The position numbers and the translations under genes were made by a program. From NCBI GenBank assembly GCA_004558805.1, contig SFDE01000002.1, positions 62,001 to 126,000 of the forward strand: 64,000 nucleotides of DNA. The letters run 5' to 3'. Positions 16,563 to 24,001 of the stretch are shown here, one piece after another (position 1 is the stretch's first letter; every line of letters starts with the position of its first letter). The notes beneath the pieces were generated by a model. It searched no databases, had not been told where the DNA came from, and saw only the letters and a program-made list of their open reading frames with translations. The stretch comes from Faecalibacterium prausnitzii. Lineage in GTDB: Bacteria > Bacillota > Clostridia > Oscillospirales > Ruminococcaceae.

Positions 16563-17117
16563 TCAGACGGACATGATCTCCTTCTGCTTTTCTTCCACTG
16601 CTGCGTCGATGTTCTTGATATACTTATCGGTGAGCTTCTGGACATCCTCTTCCATGGTCTTCTGGCTGTCCTCGGTGAGCTCGCCTGCCTTCTTCATTGC
16701 CTTTGCCTTATCCATGGCATCCCGGCGGATGTTGCGCACGGCGACCTTTGCCTCCTCGCCCAGCTTGGAGACATCCCTTGCCAGCTGCTTGCGGCGCTCC
16801 TCGTTGGGAGCGGGGAAGTTCAGGCGGATGGTCTGACCGTCATCAATGGGGGTGATGCCCACATCGCTTGCCATGATCGCCTTGCTGATGGCGCGCAGCA
16901 GGCTGCGGTCCCAGGGGGTGATGGTCAGGGTGCGTGCCTCGCTGACTGCCACAGCGGCAACCTGCTGGATGGGGGTGGGGGCACCGTAGTAGTCCACAGA
17001 CACCTTGTCCAGCACTGCAGGGTTTGCACGACCTGCCCGCACAGCGCCCAACTCCCGGCTCAGGTGCTCAACGCTGCTCTTCATCTTGTCTTCGTAAACC
17101 TTGGTATTGCTGCTCAT
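16563..17117 (-). CDS. frr: Ribosome recycling factor
   Basis: Splits post-termination ribosomes together with EF-G. The 184-residue length and motifs are standard: ELGAVRAGRANPAVLDKVSVDYYG near the N-terminus, then VTPWDRSLLRAI-like segment (LTITPWDRSLL), and EERRKQLARDVSKLGEEAKVAVRNIRRDA split over the helical domain. AGGAGAC lies before ATG. It follows pyrH, the usual order. Confidence 0.97.
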   Translation of the reverse strand: MSSNTKVYEDKMKSSVEHLSRELGAVRAGRANPAVLDKVSVDYYGAPTPIQQVAAVAVSEARTLTITPWDRSLLRAISKAIMASDVGITPIDDGQTIRLNFPAPNEERRKQLARDVSKLGEEAKVAVRNIRRDAMDKAKAMKKAGELTEDSQKTMEEDVQKLTDKYIKNIDAAVEEKQKEIMSV

Positions 17118-17217
17118 TGTCCTAGTCTCCTGTTCATTTTATATAAGTTTTATCCGGTAAGGCACAGCGCACCGCTCCGCCTTATGATTTTATGAATCCA
17201 CGCAGGCGGCTATGCCA

Positions 17218-17928
17218 TCAGCCCTCGTACACCAGTGTGCCCACATTCTCGCCCTGTACAGCGCGGGCAATGTTGTCCGGGTCTGCCAGGTCAAACACCA
17301 GAATGGGCAGTTTGTTGTCCCGGCACAGGGTGGCGGCGGTGCCGTCCATAACGGCAAGCTGATCTTCCAGCACCTTGGTAAAGGTAAGGGTATCGTACTT
17401 CTTTGCATCGGCGTACTTGTGGGGGTCCTTGTCGTAGACGCCGTCCACCATGGTCGCCTTGAACATCACGTCGGCGCTGACTTCCACAGCACGCAGGGCA
17501 GTGGCAGTATCGGTGGAGAAGAAGGGGTTGCCGGTGCCGCCGCCAAAGACAGCGATCTTGCCCTCCTCCATGGCACGCAGTGCGTCCTTGCGGGTAAAGG
17601 CAGGAGCCACCTGAGGCATGGTAATGGAGGTAAACACCTCCGTAGGCACACCCAGCTGCTCCAGCTTATCGGAAACTGCCAGTGCGTTCATCACCGTAGC
17701 GAGCATACCGATCTTATCCGCAAGGGTCCGCTCCATCTTACCGCTGGAGCGACCACGCCAGAAGTTGCCGCCGCCCACTACGATGCCGATCTGAACACCC
17801 AGCTCATGCGCCTTCTTGACGCCGCCGCAGATCGCATCCATAGTAGCCTCATCAAAACCCATGCCCTTCTCCCCGCCGAGAGCCTCGCCGCTGATCTTGA
17901 GCAGGATACGCTGATATTTCAATGCCAT
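17218..17928 (-). CDS. pyrH: UMP kinase
   Basis: Phosphorylates UMP to UDP for pyrimidine nucleotide supply; amino acid kinase fold. The start at 17928 (MALKYQRILLKISGEALGG) is preceded by AGGTGG at 11 nt; the open frame extends 12 codons further without a better site. Length 236 residues. Key motifs are KISGEAL, VVGGGNFWRG and the uridylate-binding PFFSTDTATALRA. It opens the pyrH-frr transcription unit. Confidence 0.96.
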   Translation of the reverse strand: MALKYQRILLKISGEALGGEKGMGFDEATMDAICGGVKKAHELGVQIGIVVGGGNFWRGRSSGKMERTLADKIGMLATVMNALAVSDKLEQLGVPTEVFTSITMPQVAPAFTRKDALRAMEEGKIAVFGGGTGNPFFSTDTATALRAVEVSADVMFKATMVDGVYDKDPHKYADAKKYDTLTFTKVLEDQLAVMDGTAATLCRDNKLPILVFDLADPDNIARAVQGENVGTLVYEG

Positions 17929-18186
17929 AATCCAAACACCACCTGATCTTATTCCGCCGGACACACCCCGGCAATTTTATCTTAGCTTATTTTACAATAA
18001 AATGGGCGTAAAGTAAACAGGCAAACTCCAAAGCTTTTGTGAACGAAGGGGCAAACCGTGCCGCCGCCTCCTGTTCCGGGCCTCTGGATACCGGCTTGCA
18101 TCTATATTTTTACCTGCACTTTACCAGACACACCGTCAAAAAATGCAGCAACGTCCCTCCGCATCCGCTGCTTTGCAAAAAAGTGC
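17929..18186. other. Intergenic region between pyrH and the tRNA gene
   Basis: AT-rich near pyrH, with several TAAAAT boxes on the minus strand (about 17980-18005) that could be the pyrH promoter. No coding frame with a ribosome site was seen. Confidence 0.4.
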
Positions 18187-18215
18187 TGGACATTTGCTGC
18201 GGAACATGCTATAAT
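18187..18215 (+). promoter_or_regulatory. Promoter of tRNA-Gly
   Basis: TGGACA (18187-18192), 17-nt spacer, TATAAT (18210-18215), placed about 14 nt before the tRNA. Confidence 0.75.
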
Positions 18216-18228
18216 ATCGCTTGTGAAT

Positions 18229-18303
18229 GCGGGCATCGTACATCGGCTAGTATATCAGCCTTCCAAGCTGAGGAGGTGGGTTCGATTCCCATTGCCCGCT
18301 CCA
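18229..18303 (+). tRNA. tRNA-Gly (anticodon TCC)
   Basis: Acceptor stem GCGGGCA (18229-18235) pairs with TGCCCGC (18293-18299), followed by T and an encoded CCA. The anticodon arm is TCAGC-CTTCCAA-GCTGA, giving TCC. The T arm has GTGGG-TTCGATT-CCCAT. Confidence 0.95.
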
Positions 18304-18305
18304 AG

Positions 18306-18353
18306 AATAAAGCACGTTGATTCGTTAGTAATCAGCGTGCTTTATTTGTTTTT
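18306..18353 (+). terminator. Terminator of tRNA-Gly
   Basis: AATAAAGCACGTTGATT pairs with AATCAGCGTGCTTTATT, then a T-rich tail. Confidence 0.85.
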
Positions 18354-18395
18354 ACCCCCACCTTTTACCTCACTTCTGTTCTTTTACGAAACAGT

Positions 18396-18431
18396 AAGAG
18401 CCATACCGCAGATTATGCAGTATGGCTCTTT
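18396..18431. terminator. Second hairpin, probably bidirectional terminator
   Basis: AAGAGCCATAC pairs with GTATGGCTCTT around a 12-nt loop (CGCAGATTATGC region), with TTTTCTCTT after it. Confidence 0.55.
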
Positions 18432-18469
18432 TCTCTTATACCTGATCCGGTTGCTCCTTTGCAAAACAA

Positions 18470-18536
18470 AATCCCCCTGCCTTGCCAGTCCCCTCGCAGT
18501 ACTTGCGAAGAAACATATAAGCAAAACAGGGGGATT
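18470..18536. other. Unexplained stem-loop between tRNA-Gly and the regulator gene
   Basis: AATCCCCCTG (18470-18479) and CAGGGGGATT (18527-18536) are exact complements around about 47 nt. On the minus strand the stem is followed by TTGTTTTG, so it could end a short minus-strand transcript. No reading frame with a ribosome site was found. Confidence 0.45.
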
Positions 18537-18670
18537 GTGTTATGCTACGATTGCGCCCTCTCGCCTCCATTTGGAGCAACCAGCGGCGCTTTCTGGATCG
18601 CTTGATCTGTAATAAATACTTTTTGTCCGCGTTTTTTTCCGCAGCTGGTACGCCGCCCGCTTGACAAGGC

Positions 18671-18705
18671 GGCTGACCCCGCCGGGCAGGTTGGCGGGGT
18701 CAGCC
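18671..18705. other. 13-bp perfect palindrome just upstream of the two-component promoter
   Basis: GGCTGACCCCGCC and GGCGGGGTCAGCC form a perfect stem with a 9-nt loop, ending 17 nt before the -35 box. GCCGCC/GGCGGC immediately to the left (from about 18653) can compete with the same arm. Confidence 0.55.
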
Positions 18706-18721
18706 CGGATGACGCCGGGGC

Positions 18722-18751
18722 TTGGCAAACAGAGGGGGCTTGCGCTATAAT
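18722..18751 (+). promoter_or_regulatory. Promoter of the LytTR-GHKL operon
   Basis: TTGGCA (18722-18727), 18-nt spacer, TATAAT (18746-18751). Confidence 0.7.
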
Positions 18752-18797
18752 AGAGCCGTAACAATTCCACAATGGTGTGGTAAGGGAGGTGCGGTCC

Positions 18798-19508
18798 ATG
18801 ATCCGGGTGGCGATTGTGGAGGATGACGCCGAGGTGCGGGAGGCATTGCAGGAGTACGTCCGACGATATACTCGGCAGTACGGGACAGAATTTGAGGTGG
18901 CGGTCTTTGCGGACGGGCTGGATATTCTGGACAATTACCGTGCTGTCTACGACATTGTTTTTCTGGATGTGGAGATGAAGCATCTGGATGGCATGACCAC
19001 GGCAGAGCGCATCCGGCAGATGGATGCAGATGTGATCCTGGTCTTTATCACCAATATGGCGCAGTATGCCATCCGGGGCTACTCGGTGGGGGCACTGGAC
19101 TATGTGCTGAAGCCTGTGCCCTACTTTGCCTTTTCGCAGCAGCTGCTCAAGGCGGTTGCCCGGCTGGAAAAGCGTACCAAGCGCTACCTGACCGTGCCGG
19201 TGGAAGGCGGGCTGCGGCGGCTGGACACCGCAAGCATCTATTATCTGGAAAGTGAGGGGCATCGGGTGCACTTTTATGCCGAGGACGGCGATTTTTCTGC
19301 CCCCGGCTCCCTCAAGACCTTTGAGGAAAAGCTGGCAGATTGTCCCTTTGCCCGGTGCAACAGCGGCTACCTTGTCAATCTGGCACAGGTGCGGGAGCTG
19401 CGGCAGAGCACGGTACAGGTGGGTCCCTGGGAGCTGCAGGTCAGCCGCCCCAAGCGCAAGGTCTTTCTTGCCGCACTGACCGACTACATCGGAGGTGAGG
19501 GTTCATGA
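18798..19508 (+). CDS. LytTR-family response regulator
   Basis: Cytosolic transcription factor of the AgrA/ComE type. The start at 18798 (MIRVAIVEDDAE) is chosen because AGGGAGGT lies 8 nt upstream; a GTG upstream opens the frame but without this spacing. 236 residues. The receiver domain (1-118) keeps the acidic pocket E8-D9-D10, the phospho-acceptor D57 in DIVFLDVEM, and the Lys in YVLKPV. The LytTR DNA-binding domain (about 137-235) has YYLESEGHRVHFY and NSGYLVNLAQVREL. The next gene, a GHKL kinase, overlaps by 4 nt, so the two are cotranslated as a pair. Confidence 0.93.
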   Translation: MIRVAIVEDDAEVREALQEYVRRYTRQYGTEFEVAVFADGLDILDNYRAVYDIVFLDVEMKHLDGMTTAERIRQMDADVILVFITNMAQYAIRGYSVGALDYVLKPVPYFAFSQQLLKAVARLEKRTKRYLTVPVEGGLRRLDTASIYYLESEGHRVHFYAEDGDFSAPGSLKTFEEKLADCPFARCNSGYLVNLAQVRELRQSTVQVGPWELQVSRPKRKVFLAALTDYIGGEGS

Positions 19509-20779
19509 CCACACTGCCGGATATCCCCCGGCTGTACACTGCCCTTGCCGAGTGTCTGGCGGTGCTGCTGGTCACACCGGCGCTTATGCCCCGGTTTTCC
19601 AAGGGGGTCACCGGGGGCATCACCCTGCTGTGGGTGGTGGTGCTGTCGGTCTTTCTGGGGCTGACGGACAATGTGCCCGGAAGGTTCTGGATCCCCTGCA
19701 TGGCAACAGCCATCGGGCTTTCTTACTTATATTTATGGGGCGTGTGGAGCATCACCCTGCTGGAAGCCGGGTATCATTGCGCCCGGGCGTTTATTCTGGC
19801 AGAGCTTGCCGCCAGCGTGGAGTGGCAGCTGCACTGTGCCCTCTGGTCTGCCCGCAGCGCAGGGGAGCCGCTGTCTCTGCTGCTGCTGGCGCTGGTGTAC
19901 GGGGCGCTGTTCGGGGGGATGAGCTATCTGCTGCATATAAGACCCCAGCCCGCCGGACATCTGGAGATCAGCGGCAGCGCCGCCCTGACAGCAGTGCTGC
20001 TGGCGCTGACCGCCTTTGCGGTGAGCAATCTGGGCTTTCTGCCCGGCAGCGATATCAACATGAGCATCTTTTCTATCCGCACGCTGGTGGATTTTTCCGG
20101 TGTGCTGATCCTGACCGTGCAGCACGAACAGCTGCGGGAGAACGCATTGCACAGCGAGCTTGCCGCCATGGACGAAGTGCTGCGCCGTCAGTACGAGCAG
20201 TACAAGCGCAGCAAGGAGGGAGTCAACCTCATCAACCGGCGGTATCACGAACTGAAGATCCAGCTTGCCCGCATCCGGCAGGAGCAGGACCAGACCAAGC
20301 AGAACGCCGCCATTGCCGCCATAGAGCAGAACATCCGCCAGTACGAGGCGGAGAACAAGACCGGCAACCCGGTACTGGACACCCTGCTTACCGCCAAGAC
20401 CATGGAGTGCCAACAGGAGAGCATCACCATCACCAGCGTGGCGGACGGACGGATGCTGCATTTTCTCACCATCCGGGAGCTGTGCACCATAGTGGGCGTT
20501 GCGCTGGACAGTGCTATTGCCGCTGTCCGCACCCAGCCGGACCCGGAAAAGCGGCTCATCAAGGTGGCGGTGTACAGTCAGGGCGGCTTTGCCATGCTCC
20601 GGTTTGAGCATTATACCCAGACGCCCCCGGCGCTGGATGCGGACGGTCTGCCCGTGCAGGAAGCGGATCTGAAAAGCGTCGGCACCACCGTCCAGCACCA
20701 CGGCGGCAGCATGACGGTGCACTGGGAAAACAACTGGTACGCCCTGCGGATCCTGTTCCCGCTGCCCCAGAAACAATAA
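19505..20779 (+). CDS. GHKL-type sensor kinase with degenerate ATP-binding site
   Basis: Partner of the LytTR regulator by position and 4-nt overlap. 424 residues. The N-terminal half (about 1-195) has roughly six hydrophobic helices, as in AgrC-like sensors. A coiled linker follows (about 205-285) with the candidate phospho-His in RRYHELKIQLARIR. The C-terminal part aligns with GHKL ATPases, but the N-box reads VGVALDSAIAA where the family has a conserved DNA-AI-EA, so the Mg-binding Asn is Ser. The second Asn motif reads FEHYTQ and the G-box reads SVGTT instead of HGIGL. It may be an inactive or phosphatase-only sensor; that is inference. Confidence 0.85.
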   Translation: MTTLPDIPRLYTALAECLAVLLVTPALMPRFSKGVTGGITLLWVVVLSVFLGLTDNVPGRFWIPCMATAIGLSYLYLWGVWSITLLEAGYHCARAFILAELAASVEWQLHCALWSARSAGEPLSLLLLALVYGALFGGMSYLLHIRPQPAGHLEISGSAALTAVLLALTAFAVSNLGFLPGSDINMSIFSIRTLVDFSGVLILTVQHEQLRENALHSELAAMDEVLRRQYEQYKRSKEGVNLINRRYHELKIQLARIRQEQDQTKQNAAIAAIEQNIRQYEAENKTGNPVLDTLLTAKTMECQQESITITSVADGRMLHFLTIRELCTIVGVALDSAIAAVRTQPDPEKRLIKVAVYSQGGFAMLRFEHYTQTPPALDADGLPVQEADLKSVGTTVQHHGGSMTVHWENNWYALRILFPLPQKQ

Positions 20780-20785
20780 AAATTT

Positions 20786-20811
20786 ACGGCAGGTATCCCC
20801 TGCCGTTTTTT
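20786..20811 (+). terminator. Terminator of the two-component operon
   Basis: ACGGCAGG pairs with CCTGCCGT, then TTTTTT. Confidence 0.85.
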
Positions 20812-20848
20812 GTATTCAGCAGGATGCACAAAGAAGAGCCGGTTTCGT

Positions 20849-20864
20849 TTGTGCGCAAGCACAA
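20849..20864. promoter_or_regulatory. Palindrome upstream of the membrane GH3 gene
   Basis: TTGTGCGCAAGCACAA, 6-bp arms around 4 nt, about 90 nt before the promoter. A possible operator. Confidence 0.35.
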
Positions 20865-20951
20865 TAAAATTTGAAACTTTGCTGTAACTTTTGCAGATTG
20901 TGCTTTCAAAACGACAGATTATGAACAAATCGAAAATTCTCTGTCAACTTC

Positions 20952-20960
20952 TGGTATCAT
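20952..20960 (+). promoter_or_regulatory. Extended -10 promoter of the membrane GH3 gene
   Basis: TGG-TATCAT (TGn motif directly before the -10 box) about 70 nt before the start codon; no good -35. Confidence 0.45.
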
Positions 20961-21028
20961 AAAATCAAGCTGGCGGGGGGTGTCCCCGCCGCAATCTGTA
21001 CGCAAGAGAAAAAAGGAGGAGAAACCCT

Positions 21029-23887
21029 ATGTTGTCCATCAATATGGATGACGTCATCAAGGTCCTCAACTCGATCAAATCGCAGTTGATCGGCTTTGGT
21101 GTCGTGGCAGTTCTGCTGATCGCAGTCATGATCGCCTGCCGTAAGCAGAGCAAGTCCAAAAAGTATCTGATCCGCTGGCAGGCGGGTCTGGGCATGGTGC
21201 TGGCACTTGCCATTACCGTGAACCTGATCCTCACCGGCCCTATGTACTCCATGGTCACCCTTGCCACCGGCGGCGGCAAGGTCAGCGAGGAGAACGTGGC
21301 ATCTGCTACCCAGCTGTGCGAAGACATTGCCGATGAGGGCATCGTTCTGCTGGATAACGATGGCACCCTGCCCATGGCAAAGAACAGCAAGCTGAATGTC
21401 TTTGGCTGGGCTTCCACCAACCCCTGCTACGGCGGCACCGGTTCCGGTGCGCTGTCCGATGCTTACCCCACCGTCACCCTGCTGGAGGGTCTGACCAATG
21501 CGGGTTTTGAGCTGAACACCGAGCTGACCGACTTCTACACCTCCTACCGTGCGGACCGCCCGGTGGTGGGTATGTTCTCTCAGGACTGGACCCTGCCGGA
21601 GCCGGAGGCTGCACAGTACACCGACGAGATGATGAACAACGCCAAGGCTTTCTCTGATACCGCCATGGTAGTCATCACCCGCGTGGGCGGCGAGGGTGCT
21701 GACCTGCCCACCGATGTGTCTCAGGTCACCTACGACGCAGGTCACAGCTACAACGATTTTGAGCCCGGCGACCACTACCTGCAGCTGTCCAAAACCGAGA
21801 AGGACATGATCGATCTGGTCTGCAAGAACTTTGATAAGGTCGTTGTGGTCTACAACGGCGCTAACGCCATGGAGCTGGGCTGGGTCAAGGACTACAGCCA
21901 GATCAAGAGCGTTGTCTGGTGCGCAGGCACCGGTCAGAGCGGCTTCAACGCTCTGGGCTCCATCCTCTGCGGCGATGTGAACCCCTCCGGTCGCACCATC
22001 GATACCTTTGTGTACGACCTGACCCAGACCCCCACCGCGAACAACTTTGGCAACTTCACCTACACCAACATGGATGAGTTCAAGGCCAATTCCTTTGGCG
22101 CCGATACCATCCCTGCCTTTGTCAACTATGTTGAGGGCATCTATGTCGGCTACAAGTTCTACGAGACTGCTGCCGCTGAGGGTCTCATCGACTACGACAA
22201 GACTGTGGTGTACCCCTTCGGTCGTGGTCTGAGCTACACCACCTTTACCCAGACCCTGGACAGCGTTACCGAGGCAGACGGCACCATCACCGTGGATGTC
22301 ACCGTTACCAACACCGGCTCTGCAGCCGGCAAGGAGGTCGTGGAGGTCTACTACAATCCTCCGTACACCAACGGCGGCATTGAGAAGGCTTCTGCAAACC
22401 TCATCGGCTTTGCAAAGACTTCTGAGCTGGCTCCCGGCGCTTCTGAGAAGGTCACCGTCACCTTCAAGGCTGAGGATATGGCCTCCTACGATGCCTACGG
22501 CAAGGGCTGCTATGTGCTGGAAAAGGGCGATTACGTCATCAGCATCAACGCCGACTCCCACACCGTTCTGGATTCCAAGGTCTACAACGTGGCTTCCGAC
22601 ATCGTGTACGACGCTTCCAACAAGCGTGAGAGCGATGTGGAGGTCGCCGACAACAAGTTCGACTTTGCCGAGGGCAATGTGACCTACCTGTCCCGCGCCG
22701 ACGGCTTTGCCAACTACGCCGAGGCTACCGCTGCTCCTGCAGACTTTGAGCTGCCTGCAGAGGCAAAGGCTACCTTCTACAACAACTCCAACTGGAACCC
22801 CGAGGACTTCAACAACGCCGACGATGTGGCTCCCACCACCGGTGCCAAGAACGGTCTAAAGCTGAAGGATATGGTGGGCGTGGATTACAACGATGCCCAG
22901 TGGGATACCTTCCTGGATCAGCTGACCGTTGCTGATATGGACAAGCTCATTGCTCTGGGCGGCTATCAGTCCGTGGCAGTGGATTCCATCGGCAAGGTGC
23001 AGGCCATCGACTGCGACGGCCCCGCCTCCATCAACAACAACTTCACCAAGCAGGGCTCCATCGGCTTCCCCTCCGCTGTGATGATCGCAGCTACCTGGAA
23101 CACCGACCTGGCACACGACTTTGGCACCTCCATCGGCAAGATGGCGGACGACATGGACGTTTCCGGCTGGTACGCACCGGCTATGAACATCCACCGCTCC
23201 GCTTTCGCAGGTCGTAACTTTGAGTACTACTCTGAGGACGGCGTGCTGTCCGGCGCAATGGCTGCCAATGCCATCCTGGGCTCTCAGGAGCAGGGCGTTT
23301 ACGCCTTCATGAAGCACTTTGCTCTGAACGATCAGGAGACCAACCGCTGCGGTATGCTCTGCACCTGGTCCAACGAGCAGGCCATCCGCGAGATCTACCT
23401 CAAGCCCTTTGAGCAGTGCGTCAAGGCAGCTGACTGCCACGCAGTCATGTCTTCCTTCAACTACATCGGCAACACCTATGCCGGCAACTGCTCTGCCCTG
23501 CTGAACGATGTTCTGCGCGGCGAGTGGGGCTTCGTGGGCATGGTGCTGACCGACTACTACGGTGTGTACGGCTATCAGGATTCTGACCGCCTGATCCGCA
23601 ACGGCGGCGACTTCTGCCTGGTCAACTACGACACCGAGACCAACCATCTGACCGATACCACCAGCGCTACCGCTCTGGTGTCCGCACGTCAGGCATGCAA
23701 GAACATCCTGTACACTGTGGCAAACTCCCGTGCTTACTACCCCGAGAACCTGAACCCCGGTATGCCCGGTTGGGAAAAGGTGATGATCGGTGTGGACGCT
23801 GCACTGGCAATTGCTCTGATCGCACTGGAAGTTCTGGTGGTCAAAAAGGGCTACGCAAAGCGCAAGGAAGAGGAAGTCAACGCCTGA
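21029..23887 (+). CDS. Membrane-anchored family 3 glycoside hydrolase with reversed domain order
   Basis: Probably a beta-glucosidase-like enzyme acting at the outer face of the membrane; substrate unknown. 952 residues. Two hydrophobic helices at about 20-38 and 50-70 anchor the N-terminus, and one at about 918-940 the C-terminus. Order of domains: GH3 C-terminal domain first (about 90-420, GGTGSGALSDAYPTV to YPFGRGLSYTTF), fibronectin-III-like domain (about 430-520), then the GH3 N-terminal barrel last (about 620-880: CDGPASINNNF, AGRNFEYYSEDG, KHFALNDQETNR). The barrel nucleophile is D842 in MVLTDYYG. In ordinary GH3 enzymes, including the next gene, the barrel comes first. AAAGGAGGAG precedes ATG. 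Confidence 0.9.
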   Translation: MLSINMDDVIKVLNSIKSQLIGFGVVAVLLIAVMIACRKQSKSKKYLIRWQAGLGMVLALAITVNLILTGPMYSMVTLATGGGKVSEENVASATQLCEDIADEGIVLLDNDGTLPMAKNSKLNVFGWASTNPCYGGTGSGALSDAYPTVTLLEGLTNAGFELNTELTDFYTSYRADRPVVGMFSQDWTLPEPEAAQYTDEMMNNAKAFSDTAMVVITRVGGEGADLPTDVSQVTYDAGHSYNDFEPGDHYLQLSKTEKDMIDLVCKNFDKVVVVYNGANAMELGWVKDYSQIKSVVWCAGTGQSGFNALGSILCGDVNPSGRTIDTFVYDLTQTPTANNFGNFTYTNMDEFKANSFGADTIPAFVNYVEGIYVGYKFYETAAAEGLIDYDKTVVYPFGRGLSYTTFTQTLDSVTEADGTITVDVTVTNTGSAAGKEVVEVYYNPPYTNGGIEKASANLIGFAKTSELAPGASEKVTVTFKAEDMASYDAYGKGCYVLEKGDYVISINADSHTVLDSKVYNVASDIVYDASNKRESDVEVADNKFDFAEGNVTYLSRADGFANYAEATAAPADFELPAEAKATFYNNSNWNPEDFNNADDVAPTTGAKNGLKLKDMVGVDYNDAQWDTFLDQLTVADMDKLIALGGYQSVAVDSIGKVQAIDCDGPASINNNFTKQGSIGFPSAVMIAATWNTDLAHDFGTSIGKMADDMDVSGWYAPAMNIHRSAFAGRNFEYYSEDGVLSGAMAANAILGSQEQGVYAFMKHFALNDQETNRCGMLCTWSNEQAIREIYLKPFEQCVKAADCHAVMSSFNYIGNTYAGNCSALLNDVLRGEWGFVGMVLTDYYGVYGYQDSDRLIRNGGDFCLVNYDTETNHLTDTTSATALVSARQACKNILYTVANSRAYYPENLNPGMPGWEKVMIGVDAALAIALIALEVLVVKKGYAKRKEEEVNA

Positions 23888-23942
23888 TTTCAGGCAAGAC
23901 CCTCTGAACGGTTGCAGCACCTGAACTGAAACCAGATAAAAG

Positions 23943-23972
23943 GCCCGCTGCGTAAAAACAGCGGGTCTTTTC
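23943..23972 (+). terminator. Hairpin terminator between the two GH3 genes
   Basis: CCCGCTG pairs with CAGCGGG, followed by TCTTTT. Termination is probably partial since the second GH3 gene begins 30 nt on. Confidence 0.6.
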
Positions 23973-24001
23973 TGGATTAAAAAGGCAAAGAGGAAAATGC
24001 C

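Noticed and set aside
18545..18700. Remnant of a coding gene between tRNA-Gly and the regulator pair
   Set aside because: Minus-strand frames here lack starts with ribosome sites and have no recognisable domains; the region is better described as structured intergenic DNA.
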